A stretch of DNA of 64,000 bases from Streptomyces sp. 71268 (lineage in GTDB: Bacteria; Actinomycetota; Actinomycetes; Streptomycetales; Streptomycetaceae), in the NCBI RefSeq assembly GCF_029392895.1, contig NZ_CP114200.1, forward strand, positions 4,123,001-4,187,000. The letters run 5' to 3'. Below the pieces are notes generated by a model, which had not been told where the DNA came from, ran no database searches, and saw only the letters and a list, made by a program, of their open reading frames with translations. The translations under genes and the position numbers were made by a program. The first letter of the stretch is position 1. Every line of letters begins with the position of its first letter. Shown in pieces: positions 51,537 to 61,762 of this stretch.

Positions 51537-54311
51537 TCAGCGGCCGAGACGACCCCGGACCATTCCGACCATTGCGGTCAGCTCCTGAATGCGCATGCGC
51601 TTCGCCGCGATGTAGAAGATTCCGATGAGCACGATTCCGCCACCGATCAGGGAGGCGACCGAGCCGGCGATTCCGCTGCCGAGCGCGTCGGTGATGGCGT
51701 ACGCCGTCAGTCCGGAGAGGATGGCGGCGGGGACGCAGGCGCCGAAGAGTCGTGAGTAGGTGCGCATCACGTGGCGGCCGTCGAGGTCGCCGCCCAGCCG
51801 GTCGCGCAGGCGCCGCCAGGCGATGCCCACGCCGACCGCGTACGCGAGACCGTAGGAGGCGGCCATGCCGACCACGGCCCAGCGCGCGGGCAGCAGCACG
51901 TAACACAGCCCGGAGGCGGCGGCGTTGATGGCCGCGACGATGACCGTGTTGTAGAACGGCGTGCGGGTGTCCTCGTAGGCGTAGAAGCCGCGCAGGACGA
52001 CGTACTGCACGGAGAACGGGATCAGGCCCAGGCCGAAGGCCATCAGGATGTAGCCCATCGCGCGGGCGGCCTCGATGCCCGAGGAGCCGAAGAGCAGGGT
52101 GCACATCGGAATGCCGAGCGCCACGAAGCCGAAGGCGATGGGCACGATGGCCACGGCGGAGGTGCGCAGGCCCTGCGAGATGTCGCCGCGGACGGCGCCC
52201 ACGTCGCCGTCGTGGGCGGCCCGGGAGAGCCGGGGCAGCAGCGCGGCCATGACCGAGACGGTGATGATGGCCTGCGGCATGCCCCAGATGAGCTGGGCGC
52301 TGGAGTAGCCGAGGATGCCGGTGCCGGGGTAGCCCTCGTCGGCCGCCGCGGAGCCGGCGCCGGTGGCGAGCTGGGTGACGACGATGACGCCGGCCTGGTT
52401 GGCGAGGACGAACAGCACGGTCCACTTGGCCAGCTTGGCGGATTTGCCGAGGCCGTGACCGCGCCAGTCGAAGCGCGGCCGGTACCGGAAGCCCGCCTCC
52501 CGCAGGTACGGGATCATCGCCAGGGACTGGACGGTGAGGCCGAGGAGGGTGCCGACGCCGAGCAGGCGGATGCCCTCCTCGGGGATCGTCGTGACGCCGA
52601 ACTCGGACTTGCTGGCCGACCCGTAGACGTAGATGAACATGCCGAACGTGGCGATGATGACGATGTTGTTGAGGACCGGGGTCCACATCATCGCGCCGAA
52701 CTTGCCGCGGGCGTTGAGGATCTGGCCCATGACCACGTGCACGCCCATGAAGAAGATGGTGGGCAGGCAGTAGCGGGCGAAGGTGACCGCGACCTCGTTG
52801 GCCGCCGGGTCGCCGGCGATCTCGGGGGACATCATGTGGATGAACAGGGGCGCCGCGAAGACCGAGACGGCGGTGAGGCCGATCAGGATGACGATGACGA
52901 TGGTCAGCAGTCGGTTGGCGAAGGCCACGCCGCCGTCCGCGTCCTCCTTCATGGCCCGTACGAGCTGCGGCACGAAGACGGAGTTGAGGCCGCCGCCGAC
53001 GGTGAGGAAGAAGATCATCGTGGGCAGGGTCATGGCGACGGTGTAGGTGTCGCCGAGCGTGGCGGCGCCGAGCGCCGCGACGATCATCACCTGCCGGACG
53101 AAGCCGGTCAGCCGGGAGACCATGGTGCCGGCGGCCATCAGGGCGCTGGACTTGAGCAGGCTGGACGCCTTGCCGCCGCGCTTCGCGGCGCCCTGCGCCG
53201 CCGCCTTGGCCGCCGCCGGGGAACCCAGCATCACGGTGGCGTCCGTCCCCGGGCTCGGGGCGGGGCCGCCCGGACCGCCGGGCGCCACCGGCCGGTGGTG
53301 GCGGCCGTGCGGGGCGCGCGGCCCCGGGCCGCCACGGGGGTCGGGGCGCTGCTGCTGGTACTGGCTCTGCTGGCCGCCCGGGCCCCCCTGGCCGTGCTGG
53401 CCTTGCTGGTCCTGCTGGTAGTACTGCGGCTGCTGCGCCTGCTGGTCGTAGTCGGCCTGCTGGGAGTACTGTGCGTGACCGGCCTGCTGCGGGTAGTGGC
53501 CGCCCTGCTGTGGGTACTGCTGGCCCTGCCCGTAGTCGGCCTGGGCCTGCTGCTGGCCGTACTGGTCGTAGCCGTGCTGGTCCTGTCGCGGGGGGCGCGG
53601 CGGCTCGTACGGCTGCTGGTCGCGGAAGAGGTGCGCGAAGGCGTCCGGCTCCGGGCGCTCGTCCGAGCCCTGGCTGATCAGGTCGTCGACGCCCACGTAC
53701 TGGGTGTCGGCGCCGTTGTCGCCGTAGGGCAGGTAGCGCGAGGCGCCGTCGGGCTCGGGGGCGGGCGTGGGGGCCCACACCCGCGGGTCCGGCGGGTGCT
53801 GTCCGGGCGGCGCCTGGTGGTAGAGGTGCTGCGTGGGGTCGGCCGACCCGGGCGGCGGATGCGCCTGCTGGTCGTAGAGGGCGTCGCCGCCCTGGGCCCG
53901 CGGGTCGTGCTGCGGGTACGGGTACTGCGCGTAGCCGTCCTGCGCGTACCCGTCCTGGGGGTACCCGCCCTGCGCGTAGCCGTCCTGGGCGTACCCGTCC
54001 TGCGGGTAGCCGCCGTGGGCGTACGGGTCCTGCGGGTAGGCGGGCTCGCTGTAGGGCGCGTACTGCTGGTACGCCTCGTCGGTGTAGACCGGGAAGGAGC
54101 CCGTGACGTACGGCTGCTGGTAGAACGCCTGGGTGTAGGCGTCCTGCGCGTACGGGTCGGGGATGTACGGGTCCTGCGGGTAGGAGGGCTGCTGGTAGGT
54201 GGGCGCGTACGAGGGGTCGTGGGCGGAGGCGCCGGACTGGTACGGAGACCCCTGACCCGCGGGGTCCGCGCCCGCGTCACGGTCGCGGTCACCGTTGTAC
54301 GGCGCGTTCAT
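51537..54311 (-). CDS. murJ: Lipid II flippase MurJ (MviN) with long Gln/Tyr-rich N-terminus
   Basis: 924 residues. The first about 375 are disordered, rich in Tyr, Gln, Pro and Asp, with repeats of GY(A/P)Q(D/G) near residues 100-130 and many QQ pairs. Then 14 membrane spans of the MATE/MviN type (SSALMAAGTMVSRLTGFVRQ entry, GRGGLNSVFVPQLVRAM-like segment, RGFYAYEDTRTPFYN). MurJ moves lipid II across the membrane. The cytosolic tail before the first span probably binds regulators. ATG 54311. Confidence 0.95.
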   Translation of the reverse strand: MNAPYNGDRDRDAGADPAGQGSPYQSGASAHDPSYAPTYQQPSYPQDPYIPDPYAQDAYTQAFYQQPYVTGSFPVYTDEAYQQYAPYSEPAYPQDPYAHGGYPQDGYAQDGYAQGGYPQDGYAQDGYAQYPYPQHDPRAQGGDALYDQQAHPPPGSADPTQHLYHQAPPGQHPPDPRVWAPTPAPEPDGASRYLPYGDNGADTQYVGVDDLISQGSDERPEPDAFAHLFRDQQPYEPPRPPRQDQHGYDQYGQQQAQADYGQGQQYPQQGGHYPQQAGHAQYSQQADYDQQAQQPQYYQQDQQGQHGQGGPGGQQSQYQQQRPDPRGGPGPRAPHGRHHRPVAPGGPGGPAPSPGTDATVMLGSPAAAKAAAQGAAKRGGKASSLLKSSALMAAGTMVSRLTGFVRQVMIVAALGAATLGDTYTVAMTLPTMIFFLTVGGGLNSVFVPQLVRAMKEDADGGVAFANRLLTIVIVILIGLTAVSVFAAPLFIHMMSPEIAGDPAANEVAVTFARYCLPTIFFMGVHVVMGQILNARGKFGAMMWTPVLNNIVIIATFGMFIYVYGSASKSEFGVTTIPEEGIRLLGVGTLLGLTVQSLAMIPYLREAGFRYRPRFDWRGHGLGKSAKLAKWTVLFVLANQAGVIVVTQLATGAGSAAADEGYPGTGILGYSSAQLIWGMPQAIITVSVMAALLPRLSRAAHDGDVGAVRGDISQGLRTSAVAIVPIAFGFVALGIPMCTLLFGSSGIEAARAMGYILMAFGLGLIPFSVQYVVLRGFYAYEDTRTPFYNTVIVAAINAAASGLCYVLLPARWAVVGMAASYGLAYAVGVGIAWRRLRDRLGGDLDGRHVMRTYSRLFGACVPAAILSGLTAYAITDALGSGIAGSVASLIGGGIVLIGIFYIAAKRMRIQELTAMVGMVRGRLGR

Positions 54312-54356
54312 CGCTACCCCACCTCATCGTCCGCGGCCGTCTGGCCCCACCATTCC

Positions 54357-56714
54357 TCAACGGTCCACTTTCTCACCTGAGCCGGATGGGCCATTGCTTT
54401 GCGATCCGGTGTCCGAAGACGGGTCACTCGGCTGCGCGGGGTCCTGGGGGCCGTTCTCGACGGGCGCCTCGGGGCCGGTTCGCGGGTCGGAGCCCGGGTC
54501 CGGGGCCGAATCCGGGTCCAGGTCACCGGGCTTGTCGCCCGGGTCCGCGGGACCCGAGCCGGCCCGCCTGCGCTTGACGTAGATCCGGATGCCCGCGAGG
54601 ACGAGCAGCAGTACGCCGACCGCGATGACCAGTATCACAGTCGAGGTGATCGACGTGACGTTCACCTCGAAGATCATCGGCTCGCCGTAGGGCTGGCCGT
54701 CCTCCGTGAAGAGCTGGGCGACGATCGTCGTGCGGCCGTTGGCGCGGGCGGACGCCTCGAACTTCACCGACTGGCTGTGCCCGCCGTCGATCTTGATGTC
54801 CTGGGGGTCGCTGACCTTCAGGCGCAGCGGCTGGTTCGAGGTGAGGACCAGGCGGAGCCCGTCGACTCCCTGCACGAGGTCGTTCTTGACGGTGACGGGG
54901 ATGGTGGCGCTGCGGCCGGAGAGGGTGGCCGGCGACTTCTGGATGATGCCGACCTGCTCGGTGAGGCTTCGCAGGTGCCCGCTCACGTCGTCGCGGTAGG
55001 CCGACCCACCGCGGTCGCGGCGCCAGGAGGTCGACATGTCCCGCATGATCGCGGTGCCGAACGGGGGGACCACCCGCTCCTCGATCGTGAGCGCCTTGCG
55101 GAAGCGGTCGAGGGTGCGCTGTGTCTGCTGTATCTGCGAGAACGCGGTGGTGGGCAGCTCCTGCTTGCGTAGCGCCTTCGGGTAGTCGCCGCGGCTGGGC
55201 ACCTGCCGGTTGGCGGCCGGGTCGGGCTTGGCCTTGGCGGCGTCGCTCAGCTCCTGCGGCTCGCTCCAGCGCCGTGGCTCAAGGCCGCCGAGCGCGGTGG
55301 CCATGGCCTGGGCCTGGTTCGCGGTGGGCATGCGCGGCGGGGCGACGACGATGCTGCGCTGCCGCTCCGGCGTCTGCTGCGTGATCATCAGGGTCTGGGC
55401 GAGGAACTCCTGGATGGCCAGGGTGGAGTTCTCGGCGCGCGACATGTCGCCGTCGAAGACGGTCGAGAGGCGGGCGTCGGCGGAGATCGCGGTGGTGCCG
55501 CCGCCGATGGGGCGGGCGGCGGTGGGCGTGTAGGTGAGGCTGTCGCTCTCTTGGAGGCTGTCGCCGCGGGTGATGACGTGGTGGGCGCCGGCCGAGGTGG
55601 CGACGTCGACGATCGAGGAGTCGATGGCGCCGTCCACGGGCCAGGCGAAGTCGGTCCGGGGCGTCACCTGGAGAGTGGACTCCACGGTGGTCTTGGCGAG
55701 CACGGTGGCCGACTGGAGGTGGCTCAGCGTGCCGGAGACGACCTTGCCGCGGTGGGCCAGCGACGCGAGGTCGGGGTCGGCGAACGGCAGGGCCACCACC
55801 TTGTGCCCCTCGACCGCCTTGTCCAGGGCGGCCATCCACTGCCGGGCGACGGCCTGGCCACGGCCGGGCGTGGTCTCGTCCCCGTCCCGCACGTCGTACT
55901 TGCGCGTCATCGCGTCCACCGTGGCGAGCAGGTCGGGGTCGAGCACCCAGGTGACGGGCAGGTCTTTGCCGAGGGCGACGAGCTGCTGGAGCCGCCCGCC
56001 CGGCGCCAGCTCCTTGACCAGGTCGTCGTCGCGGAAGATGGGCGTCTGCTGCTCGTCGGTGGCGGTGCGCGCGGTGACCCGTGGGGTGGAGATGATCGGC
56101 CAGAGGAAGCTGAGCTTGGTCTTCTTGCCGGGCGGCGTGGTCTGCCAGGGCAGGAACGTCCGCTGGATGCCGAGGACCCGTAGGTAGGAGGGCTGGTCGG
56201 CCGTCTCGCCGACGAGCGACACGGCGATCTGGTAGACGCCGTCCTGGCTCAGCGAGAGGTCCTTGAGGGGGATGGCGAGGCTGAAGTCCTGGCTGCCGCC
56301 GACGGGCAGCTTGCCGACCTTCTCCGCGTACTTGCTGTCGATCTCCACACCGTCGGAGTCCGGGAAGTAGCCGGTCCGCGTGGCGGCCGTGTCGATGGCG
56401 CTGCGGCCCCTCATCACCTGGCCGAGCCGCAACCCGACGTGCGCGCTGTCGATGGCCGTGGCGCTCTTGTTGGTGACCGTGCCCTTGATGGTCAGGGTGT
56501 CGTCGGCGGTGGGGGTCGCGGGGGTCAGCGAGTCGATCGCCACGTCCACCGAGCGCGAGCCGGTGGGCTTGGGGGCGGCGGCGGCCTCGCTCGGCCCCGT
56601 GACCTGGATCAGCCCCGCGAGCAGGGGGACGGCAGCCAGTAGCGCCCCGGCGCGCCGCAGCCATCGTCGGGCGGGAGCAGAAGTCGTCCCCTGGAGCTCT
56701 GCCGCCTCGGCCAC
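54357..56714 (-). CDS. DUF6049 family secreted, membrane-anchored protein
   Basis: 785 residues: signal sequence (RAGALLAAVPLLAGLIQVTG) then a long outer region with SVDVAIDSLTPATPTADDTLTIKG and a central region resembling a glycoside-hydrolase-like barrel, then a C-terminal span (VILVIAVGVLLLVLAGIRIYV) and a disordered Asp/Pro/Gly tail. Always found beside murJ in actinobacteria, hence probably wall-related. Activity unknown. GTG start; 45 bases before murJ. Confidence 0.9.
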   Translation of the reverse strand: MAEAAELQGTTSAPARRWLRRAGALLAAVPLLAGLIQVTGPSEAAAAPKPTGSRSVDVAIDSLTPATPTADDTLTIKGTVTNKSATAIDSAHVGLRLGQVMRGRSAIDTAATRTGYFPDSDGVEIDSKYAEKVGKLPVGGSQDFSLAIPLKDLSLSQDGVYQIAVSLVGETADQPSYLRVLGIQRTFLPWQTTPPGKKTKLSFLWPIISTPRVTARTATDEQQTPIFRDDDLVKELAPGGRLQQLVALGKDLPVTWVLDPDLLATVDAMTRKYDVRDGDETTPGRGQAVARQWMAALDKAVEGHKVVALPFADPDLASLAHRGKVVSGTLSHLQSATVLAKTTVESTLQVTPRTDFAWPVDGAIDSSIVDVATSAGAHHVITRGDSLQESDSLTYTPTAARPIGGGTTAISADARLSTVFDGDMSRAENSTLAIQEFLAQTLMITQQTPERQRSIVVAPPRMPTANQAQAMATALGGLEPRRWSEPQELSDAAKAKPDPAANRQVPSRGDYPKALRKQELPTTAFSQIQQTQRTLDRFRKALTIEERVVPPFGTAIMRDMSTSWRRDRGGSAYRDDVSGHLRSLTEQVGIIQKSPATLSGRSATIPVTVKNDLVQGVDGLRLVLTSNQPLRLKVSDPQDIKIDGGHSQSVKFEASARANGRTTIVAQLFTEDGQPYGEPMIFEVNVTSITSTVILVIAVGVLLLVLAGIRIYVKRRRAGSGPADPGDKPGDLDPDSAPDPGSDPRTGPEAPVENGPQDPAQPSDPSSDTGSQSNGPSGSGEKVDR

Positions 56715-56902
56715 GCGCTCGCCCGTCCCTCGTCGTCGTCAGTGGTCGTCGGTTGTGCGTCCACGCATGGTAACGAGATCCGGTGTGGCGAAGTGCTGGG
56801 GAGTGCTCCACATGATCGTCACAGGGCGGGGCGGCGCGGGGCCGGCGGGCCCGCGCATATCGAGGAGGCCGGTGGCCCCCGGGCAACGTACCCTTTTCTG
56901 TT

Positions 56903-58393
56903 GTGCCGAACGCCAACCATGACACCCAGACCTCGCAGCCGACCTACGAGCTGAGCCAGGTGCAGCGCCGCGCGGTGAGCGAGCTGTTGCGGGTCTCCCC
57001 CGTAGCCGATGATCTCGCCACCCGCTTCCAGCAGGCCGGGCACTCTCTCGCCCTGGTCGGCGGCTCGGTACGGGACGCGTTGCTCGGCCGCCTCGGCAAC
57101 GACCTGGACTTCACGACGGACGCCAGGCCCGAAGAGGTGCTGAAGATCGTCCGGCCCTGGGCGGACGCGGTCTGGGAGGTCGGGATCGCCTTCGGTACGG
57201 TCGGCTGCCAGAAGCAGGGACCGGGTCAGGACGGGGCGAACCAGAGCTTTCAGATCGAGGTCACCACATACCGGTCGGAAGCGTACGACCGGACCTCGCG
57301 GAAGCCTGACGTTTCCTACGGGGACTCCATTGAGGAAGATCTCGTCCGGCGAGATTTCACCGTCAACGCGATGGCCGTCGCGCTCCCGCAGAAGGAGTTC
57401 ATCGACCCGCACCACGGTCTGGAGGACCTCGCCGCCCGGGTGCTGCGCACCCCCGGGACGCCGCAGGAGTCCTTCTCCGACGATCCGCTGCGGATGCTGC
57501 GCGCCGCGCGCTTCGCGGCCCAGCTCGACTTCCAGGTAGCCCCCGAGGTCGTCGCGGCCATGACGGCCATGGCCGACCGCATCGACATCGTCTCGGCCGA
57601 GCGGGTCCGCGACGAGCTGAACAAGCTCATCCTGGCCCCCCACCCCCGCAAGGGGCTCAAGCTGCTCGTGGACTCCGGGCTCGCCGAGCGCGTGCTGCCC
57701 GAGCTTCCCGCGCTGCGCCTGGAGCGGGACGAGCACCACCGGCACAAGGACGTGTACGAGCACACGCTCATCGTGCTGGAGCAGGCGATGGCCCTGGAGG
57801 AGGACGGGCCCGACCTGGTGCTGCGGCTCGCCGCGCTGCTGCACGACATCGGGAAGCCGAAGACGCGTCGTTTCGAGTCCGACGGCCGCGTCTCCTTCCA
57901 CCACCACGAGGTGGTCGGCGCCAAGATGACCAAGTCCCGGATGGCCAAGCTCAAGTACTCCAACGAGATGATCAAGGACGTCTCCCGGCTGGTCGAGCTG
58001 CACCTGCGCTTCCACGGTTACGGGACGGGCGAGTGGACGGACTCGGCGGTGCGCCGGTACGTGCGCGACGCGGGCCCGCTGCTCGACCGGCTGCACAAGC
58101 TGACCCGCTCCGACTGCACCACCCGCAACAAGCGCAAGGCCGCCACGCTCTCCCAGGCGTACGACGGTCTGGAGCGGCGGATCGAGCGGCTGCGGAAGGA
58201 AGAGGAGCTTGACTCCATCCGGCCCGACCTGGACGGCAACGACATCATGCAGATCCTGGAGCTGTCCCCGGGGCCGCAGGTGGGCAAGGCGTACAAGCAC
58301 CTGCTGGAGCTGCGGATGGAGAGGGGCCCGCTGGGGCGCGAGGCCGCGATCGAGGCGCTCAAGGAGTGGTGGGCCGCCCAGGCCCCGGCGTAA
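56903..58393 (+). CDS. cca: CCA tRNA nucleotidyltransferase
   Basis: 496 residues: polymerase-beta-like head with LVGGSVRDALLGR and the metal-binding DLDFTTDA, RRDFTVNAMA, then an HD domain (HTLIVLEQA, LAALLHDIGKP). It adds or repairs tRNA 3' CCA, needed since the tRNA genes here lack it. GTG start 56903. Divergent from the DUF6049 gene. Confidence 0.96.
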   Translation: MPNANHDTQTSQPTYELSQVQRRAVSELLRVSPVADDLATRFQQAGHSLALVGGSVRDALLGRLGNDLDFTTDARPEEVLKIVRPWADAVWEVGIAFGTVGCQKQGPGQDGANQSFQIEVTTYRSEAYDRTSRKPDVSYGDSIEEDLVRRDFTVNAMAVALPQKEFIDPHHGLEDLAARVLRTPGTPQESFSDDPLRMLRAARFAAQLDFQVAPEVVAAMTAMADRIDIVSAERVRDELNKLILAPHPRKGLKLLVDSGLAERVLPELPALRLERDEHHRHKDVYEHTLIVLEQAMALEEDGPDLVLRLAALLHDIGKPKTRRFESDGRVSFHHHEVVGAKMTKSRMAKLKYSNEMIKDVSRLVELHLRFHGYGTGEWTDSAVRRYVRDAGPLLDRLHKLTRSDCTTRNKRKAATLSQAYDGLERRIERLRKEEELDSIRPDLDGNDIMQILELSPGPQVGKAYKHLLELRMERGPLGREAAIEALKEWWAAQAPA

Positions 58394-58411
58394 CGGGCAG
58401 ACGAAGAGACG

Positions 58412-58451
58412 GAGTGCGGGTCCTCGCGCGCTGGCGCCGGGGCCCGCACTC
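58412..58451. terminator. Convergent hairpin after cca
   Basis: Bases 58412-58423 pair with 58440-58451 (12 bp with one G-T). Between cca and the convergent MFS gene. Confidence 0.75.
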
Positions 58452-58467
58452 GTGTCGCCGGGCGGGT

Positions 58468-58481
58468 GTTTCACGTGAAAC
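58468..58481. other. parS: parS site 6, overlapping an MFS stop codon
   Basis: Perfect palindrome; the MFS TGA (58471-58473) lies inside it. Confidence 0.97.
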
Positions 58482-59787
58482 GGTGCTCGGTTTCACGTGA
58501 AACGTCGGGGCGTGGTCGGTCGTGTTTCACGTGAAACACGACCAGGACCACGGCGACCAGGTACAGCGCGGCCACGATAAGCACGAGGGACACCGACGCC
58601 CCGTCGGGCGGCAGTATGAGGGCGGCCACCCCGGCGGCGCCCACGAAGGCCACGTTGAAGAGCACGTCGTACAGCGAGAAGACCCGGCCCCGGTAGGCGT
58701 CCTCGACGGAGGCCTGCACGACGGTGTCCGTGGCGATCTTCGCGCCCTGGGTGGTGAGCCCGAGGACGAACGCGGCGACCATCATCGGAGCCGGCGCGAA
58801 GGGCAGGCCCAGCACCGGCTCCAGCACCGCCGCCGTCGCCCCGCACGCCGCCACCCAGCCCAGCGGACCGAAGCGGGCCACGGCCCAGGGCGTACACACG
58901 GCGGCCACGAAGAAGCCCACCCCGGAGATCCCTACGGCCAGGCCGAGCAGCGCCAGGCCCTCGGAGTCGCCGTCGCCCCAGGCGTGGCGGCACAGCATGA
59001 GGACCATCACCGTGAGGGCGCCGTAGCAGAACCGCATGAGCGTCATCGCGTACAGGGCCCGGGCCGCCGCGGGGCGGCGCGTGAGGTGGCGCAGGCCGGC
59101 GAGGAGCCCGCGGGCGGTGCTCAACAGGGCCGTGGTGGGCCTGGGCTGGAGCTGGTACGGGTCGGGGCCGAGGAGGTCGCGCGGCATGCGTAGGGCCGCG
59201 AGGGCCGCGCACAGGTAGAGCGCCGAGCCGAGCAGGATGACGAGCGCGTCGGACGCGGCCCCGTCGGGCACGGCCAGGCGCACGACCAGGGCCAGGCCGC
59301 CGGCCGCCGTGGCGGCGAGCGTGCCGGCCGTCGGGGAGAGCGAGTTGCCGAGGACGAGCTGCTCGTCGGTGGCGACCACGCGCGGCAGCGCCGCCGAGAG
59401 CCCGGCCAGCACGAAGCGGTTGACGGCCGTGACGGTGAGGGCGGAGGCGTAGAAGAGCCCGTCGGGGACCTCGGCCACGATGAGCGCGGCCGTCCCCGCG
59501 GCCAGCACGACCCGGGCCAGGTTCCCGTACAGCAGGACCTGGCGGCGGCGCCAGCGGTCGAGGAGCACGCCGGCGAACGGGCCGAGGAGCGAGTACGGCA
59601 GCAGGAGCACGGCCATGGCGGAGGCGATGGCGGCGGCCGAGGTCTGCTTCTCGGGGGAGAAGACGACGTAGGAGGCGAGCGCCACCTGGTAGACGCCGTC
59701 GGCCGCCTGGGAGAGCAGCCGGACCGTGAGCAGACGGCGGAAGTCGCCGATCCGCAGGAGCACGCGCAGACCTCGCACAACGGGCAT
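58471..59787 (-). CDS. MFS transporter with parS-encoded C-terminus
   Basis: 438 residues from ATG 59787, about 12 spans, first half with LLSQAADGVYQVAL and DRWRRRQVLLYG. The substrate is unknown. The last 22 residues (FHVKH ... VSRET ... RFT) are written through three parS sites read in three frames. It follows the ino1 terminator and is transcribed separately. An upstream open frame to 59925 lacks support. Confidence 0.88.
   Translation of the reverse strand: MPVVRGLRVLLRIGDFRRLLTVRLLSQAADGVYQVALASYVVFSPEKQTSAAAIASAMAVLLLPYSLLGPFAGVLLDRWRRRQVLLYGNLARVVLAAGTAALIVAEVPDGLFYASALTVTAVNRFVLAGLSAALPRVVATDEQLVLGNSLSPTAGTLAATAAGGLALVVRLAVPDGAASDALVILLGSALYLCAALAALRMPRDLLGPDPYQLQPRPTTALLSTARGLLAGLRHLTRRPAAARALYAMTLMRFCYGALTVMVLMLCRHAWGDGDSEGLALLGLAVGISGVGFFVAAVCTPWAVARFGPLGWVAACGATAAVLEPVLGLPFAPAPMMVAAFVLGLTTQGAKIATDTVVQASVEDAYRGRVFSLYDVLFNVAFVGAAGVAALILPPDGASVSLVLIVAALYLVAVVLVVFHVKHDRPRPDVSRETEHRFT
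58490..58503. other. parS: parS site 7, inside the MFS gene
   Basis: Perfect palindrome, read as VSRET. Confidence 0.97.
58524..58537. other. parS: parS site 8, inside the MFS gene
   Basis: Perfect palindrome, read as FHVKH in another frame. Confidence 0.97.
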
Positions 59788-59812
59788 GGCGCACAGCTTC
59801 ACACAGCGCGCG

Positions 59813-59841
59813 GGCCCCCGGGGAATTCGTCCCCGGGGGCC
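59813..59841. terminator. Perfect hairpin after ino1
   Basis: Bases 59813-59824 pair with 59830-59841 (12 bp, loop attcg), 28 bases past the ino1 stop. Confidence 0.8.
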
Positions 59842-59869
59842 ACGCGCTGAGGGTGTCGTGGTGGAGCGC

Positions 59870-60952
59870 TTAGCGCTCGACCTCGCCCTTGATGAACTTC
59901 TCGACGTTCTCCCGGGCCTGGTCATCGAAGTACTGCACCGGGGGGGACTTCATGAAGTACGAGGAGGCCGACAGGATCGGGCCGCCGATGCCCCGGTCCT
60001 TGGCGATCTTCGCGGCACGCAGCGCGTCGATGATCACGCCGGCGGAGTTGGGGGAGTCCCAGACCTCCAGCTTGTACTCCAGGTTCAGCGGGACGTCACC
60101 GAACGCGCGACCCTCCAGGCGGACGTAGGCCCACTTGCGGTCGTCCAGCCAGGCCACGTAGTCCGACGGGCCGATGTGGACGTTCTTGGCGCCCATGTCG
60201 CGGTCGGGGATCTGCGAGGTGACGGCCTGCGTCTTGGAGATCTTCTTGGACTCCAGGCGCTCGCGCTCCAGCATGTTCTTGAAGTCCATGTTGCCGCCGA
60301 CGTTGAGCTGCATCGTGCGGTCCAGGATGACGCCGCGGTCCTCGAACAGCTTGGCCATCACGCGGTGCGTGATGGTCGCGCCGACCTGCGACTTGATGTC
60401 GTCGCCGACGATCGGCACGCCGGCCTCGGTGAACTTGTCGGCCCACTCCTTGGTGCCCGCGATGAAGACCGGCAGCGCGTTGACGAAGCCGACCTTGGCG
60501 TCGATGGCGCACTGGGCGTAGTACTTCGCCGCGTCCTCGGAACCCACCGGCAGGTAGCAGACGAGGACGTCGACCTGGCGGTCCTTGAGGATCTGGACGA
60601 CGTCGACGGGCGCCTCGGGCGACTCGTCGATGGTCTCGCGGTAGTACTTGCCGAGACCGTCGTAGGTGTGGCCGCGCTGGACGGTCACGCCGCTCTGCGG
60701 GACGTCGCAGATCTTGATGGTGTTGTTCTCGCTGGCGCCGATCGCGTCCGCGAGGTCGAGACCGACCTTCTTGGCGTCCACGTCGAAGGCAGCCACGAAC
60801 TCGATGTCCCGCACGTGGTAGTCACCGAACTGCACGTGCATCAGACCCGGGACGCGGCTGTCCGGGTCGGCGTCCTTGTAGTACTCGACGCCCTGGACCA
60901 GCGAGGCGGCGCAGTTGCCCACGCCAACGATGGCTACGCGAACCGAACCCAT
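59870..60952 (-). CDS. ino1: Inositol-3-phosphate synthase (inositol-1-phosphate synthase)
   Basis: 360 residues from ATG 60952. NAD-binding [29 protein letters not shown] and [12 protein letters not shown] segments mark the prokaryotic MIPS family. It makes inositol phosphate from glucose-6-phosphate for mycothiol and phosphatidylinositol. It follows the padR gene by 53 bases and is likely read with it. Confidence 0.96.
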   Translation of the reverse strand: MGSVRVAIVGVGNCAASLVQGVEYYKDADPDSRVPGLMHVQFGDYHVRDIEFVAAFDVDAKKVGLDLADAIGASENNTIKICDVPQSGVTVQRGHTYDGLGKYYRETIDESPEAPVDVVQILKDRQVDVLVCYLPVGSEDAAKYYAQCAIDAKVGFVNALPVFIAGTKEWADKFTEAGVPIVGDDIKSQVGATITHRVMAKLFEDRGVILDRTMQLNVGGNMDFKNMLERERLESKKISKTQAVTSQIPDRDMGAKNVHIGPSDYVAWLDDRKWAYVRLEGRAFGDVPLNLEYKLEVWDSPNSAGVIIDALRAAKIAKDRGIGGPILSASSYFMKSPPVQYFDDQARENVEKFIKGEVER

Positions 60953-61005
60953 TCCGGTTGCTCCCTGTGTGTGTTCTTCGACGAGGCCCTGCGGAGTGCG
61001 GGGCC

Positions 61006-61698
61006 TCACTTGGCGGTATCGTCGGACGGGTCCGGCCGGGTACTACCCCGATGCCGGGGCAGGCCGCCCGTGTCGTGCGATGTGTCCTGTTCGGCGGGCC
61101 GGCGCTGCTCGCGCCCCGCCCGCTCGCTCTCAATCAGCTCGTTGAGCCAGCGGACTTCGCGTTCCACTGACTCCATGCCATGCCGCTGGAGCTCCAGCGT
61201 GTAGTCGTCGAGCCGTTCGCGGGTGCGCGCGAGGGAGGCCCGCATCTTCTCCAGGCGCTCCTCCAGGCGGCTGCGCCGCCCCTCAAGGACGCGCATCCGC
61301 ACATCCCGCGAGGTCTGACCGAAGAAGGCGAAGCGGACTCCGAAGTGCTCGTCCTCCCAGGCGTCCGGCCCGGTGTGGGAGAGCAGCTCCTCGAAGCGCT
61401 CCTTGCCCTCGGGCGTCAGCCGGTAGACGATCTTCGCTCGCCGTCCGCCGAGCGCCGCACCGGAGGGCACCACGCGGCCGGCGGGCCCGGTGGCCTCCTC
61501 GGCGGTCCCGGTCGACTCCTCGATCAACCAGCCGTTGGTGACCAGCGTCTTCAGGCAGGGATAGAGGCTCCCGTAGCTGAAGGCGCGGAACACCCCGAGC
61601 GAGGTGTTCAGCCGCTTTCGCAGCTCGTACCCGTGCATGGGGGACTCGCGCAGCAGACCGAGGACGGCGAACTCCAGAACGCCGGAACGCCTGCTCAT
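61006..61698 (-). CDS. PadR-family transcriptional regulator
   Basis: 230 residues from ATG 61698: winged-helix domain ([24 protein letters not shown], in part; [18 protein letters not shown]) and a helical C-terminal dimer domain. Such regulators usually repress by binding palindromes of ATGT...ACAT type; one lies 65 bases upstream. Targets may be itself and ino1. Confidence 0.92.
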   Translation of the reverse strand: MSRRSGVLEFAVLGLLRESPMHGYELRKRLNTSLGVFRAFSYGSLYPCLKTLVTNGWLIEESTGTAEEATGPAGRVVPSGAALGGRRAKIVYRLTPEGKERFEELLSHTGPDAWEDEHFGVRFAFFGQTSRDVRMRVLEGRRSRLEERLEKMRASLARTRERLDDYTLELQRHGMESVEREVRWLNELIESERAGREQRRPAEQDTSHDTGGLPRHRGSTRPDPSDDTAK

Positions 61699-61762
61699 CC
61701 CCCGCCCTTCCCCTACTGCCGATGGCCTGCCGATGGCGCGTTGCGTGTACTTATGCCGAGCT

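Noticed and set aside
49699..53778. A single very long open frame on the minus strand covering the pseudokinase and much of murJ
   Set aside because: Only the part up to about 51426 has kinase-like and discoidin-like features. The remainder is an out-of-frame reading of murJ, rich in Arg and Pro as expected for high-GC shadows.
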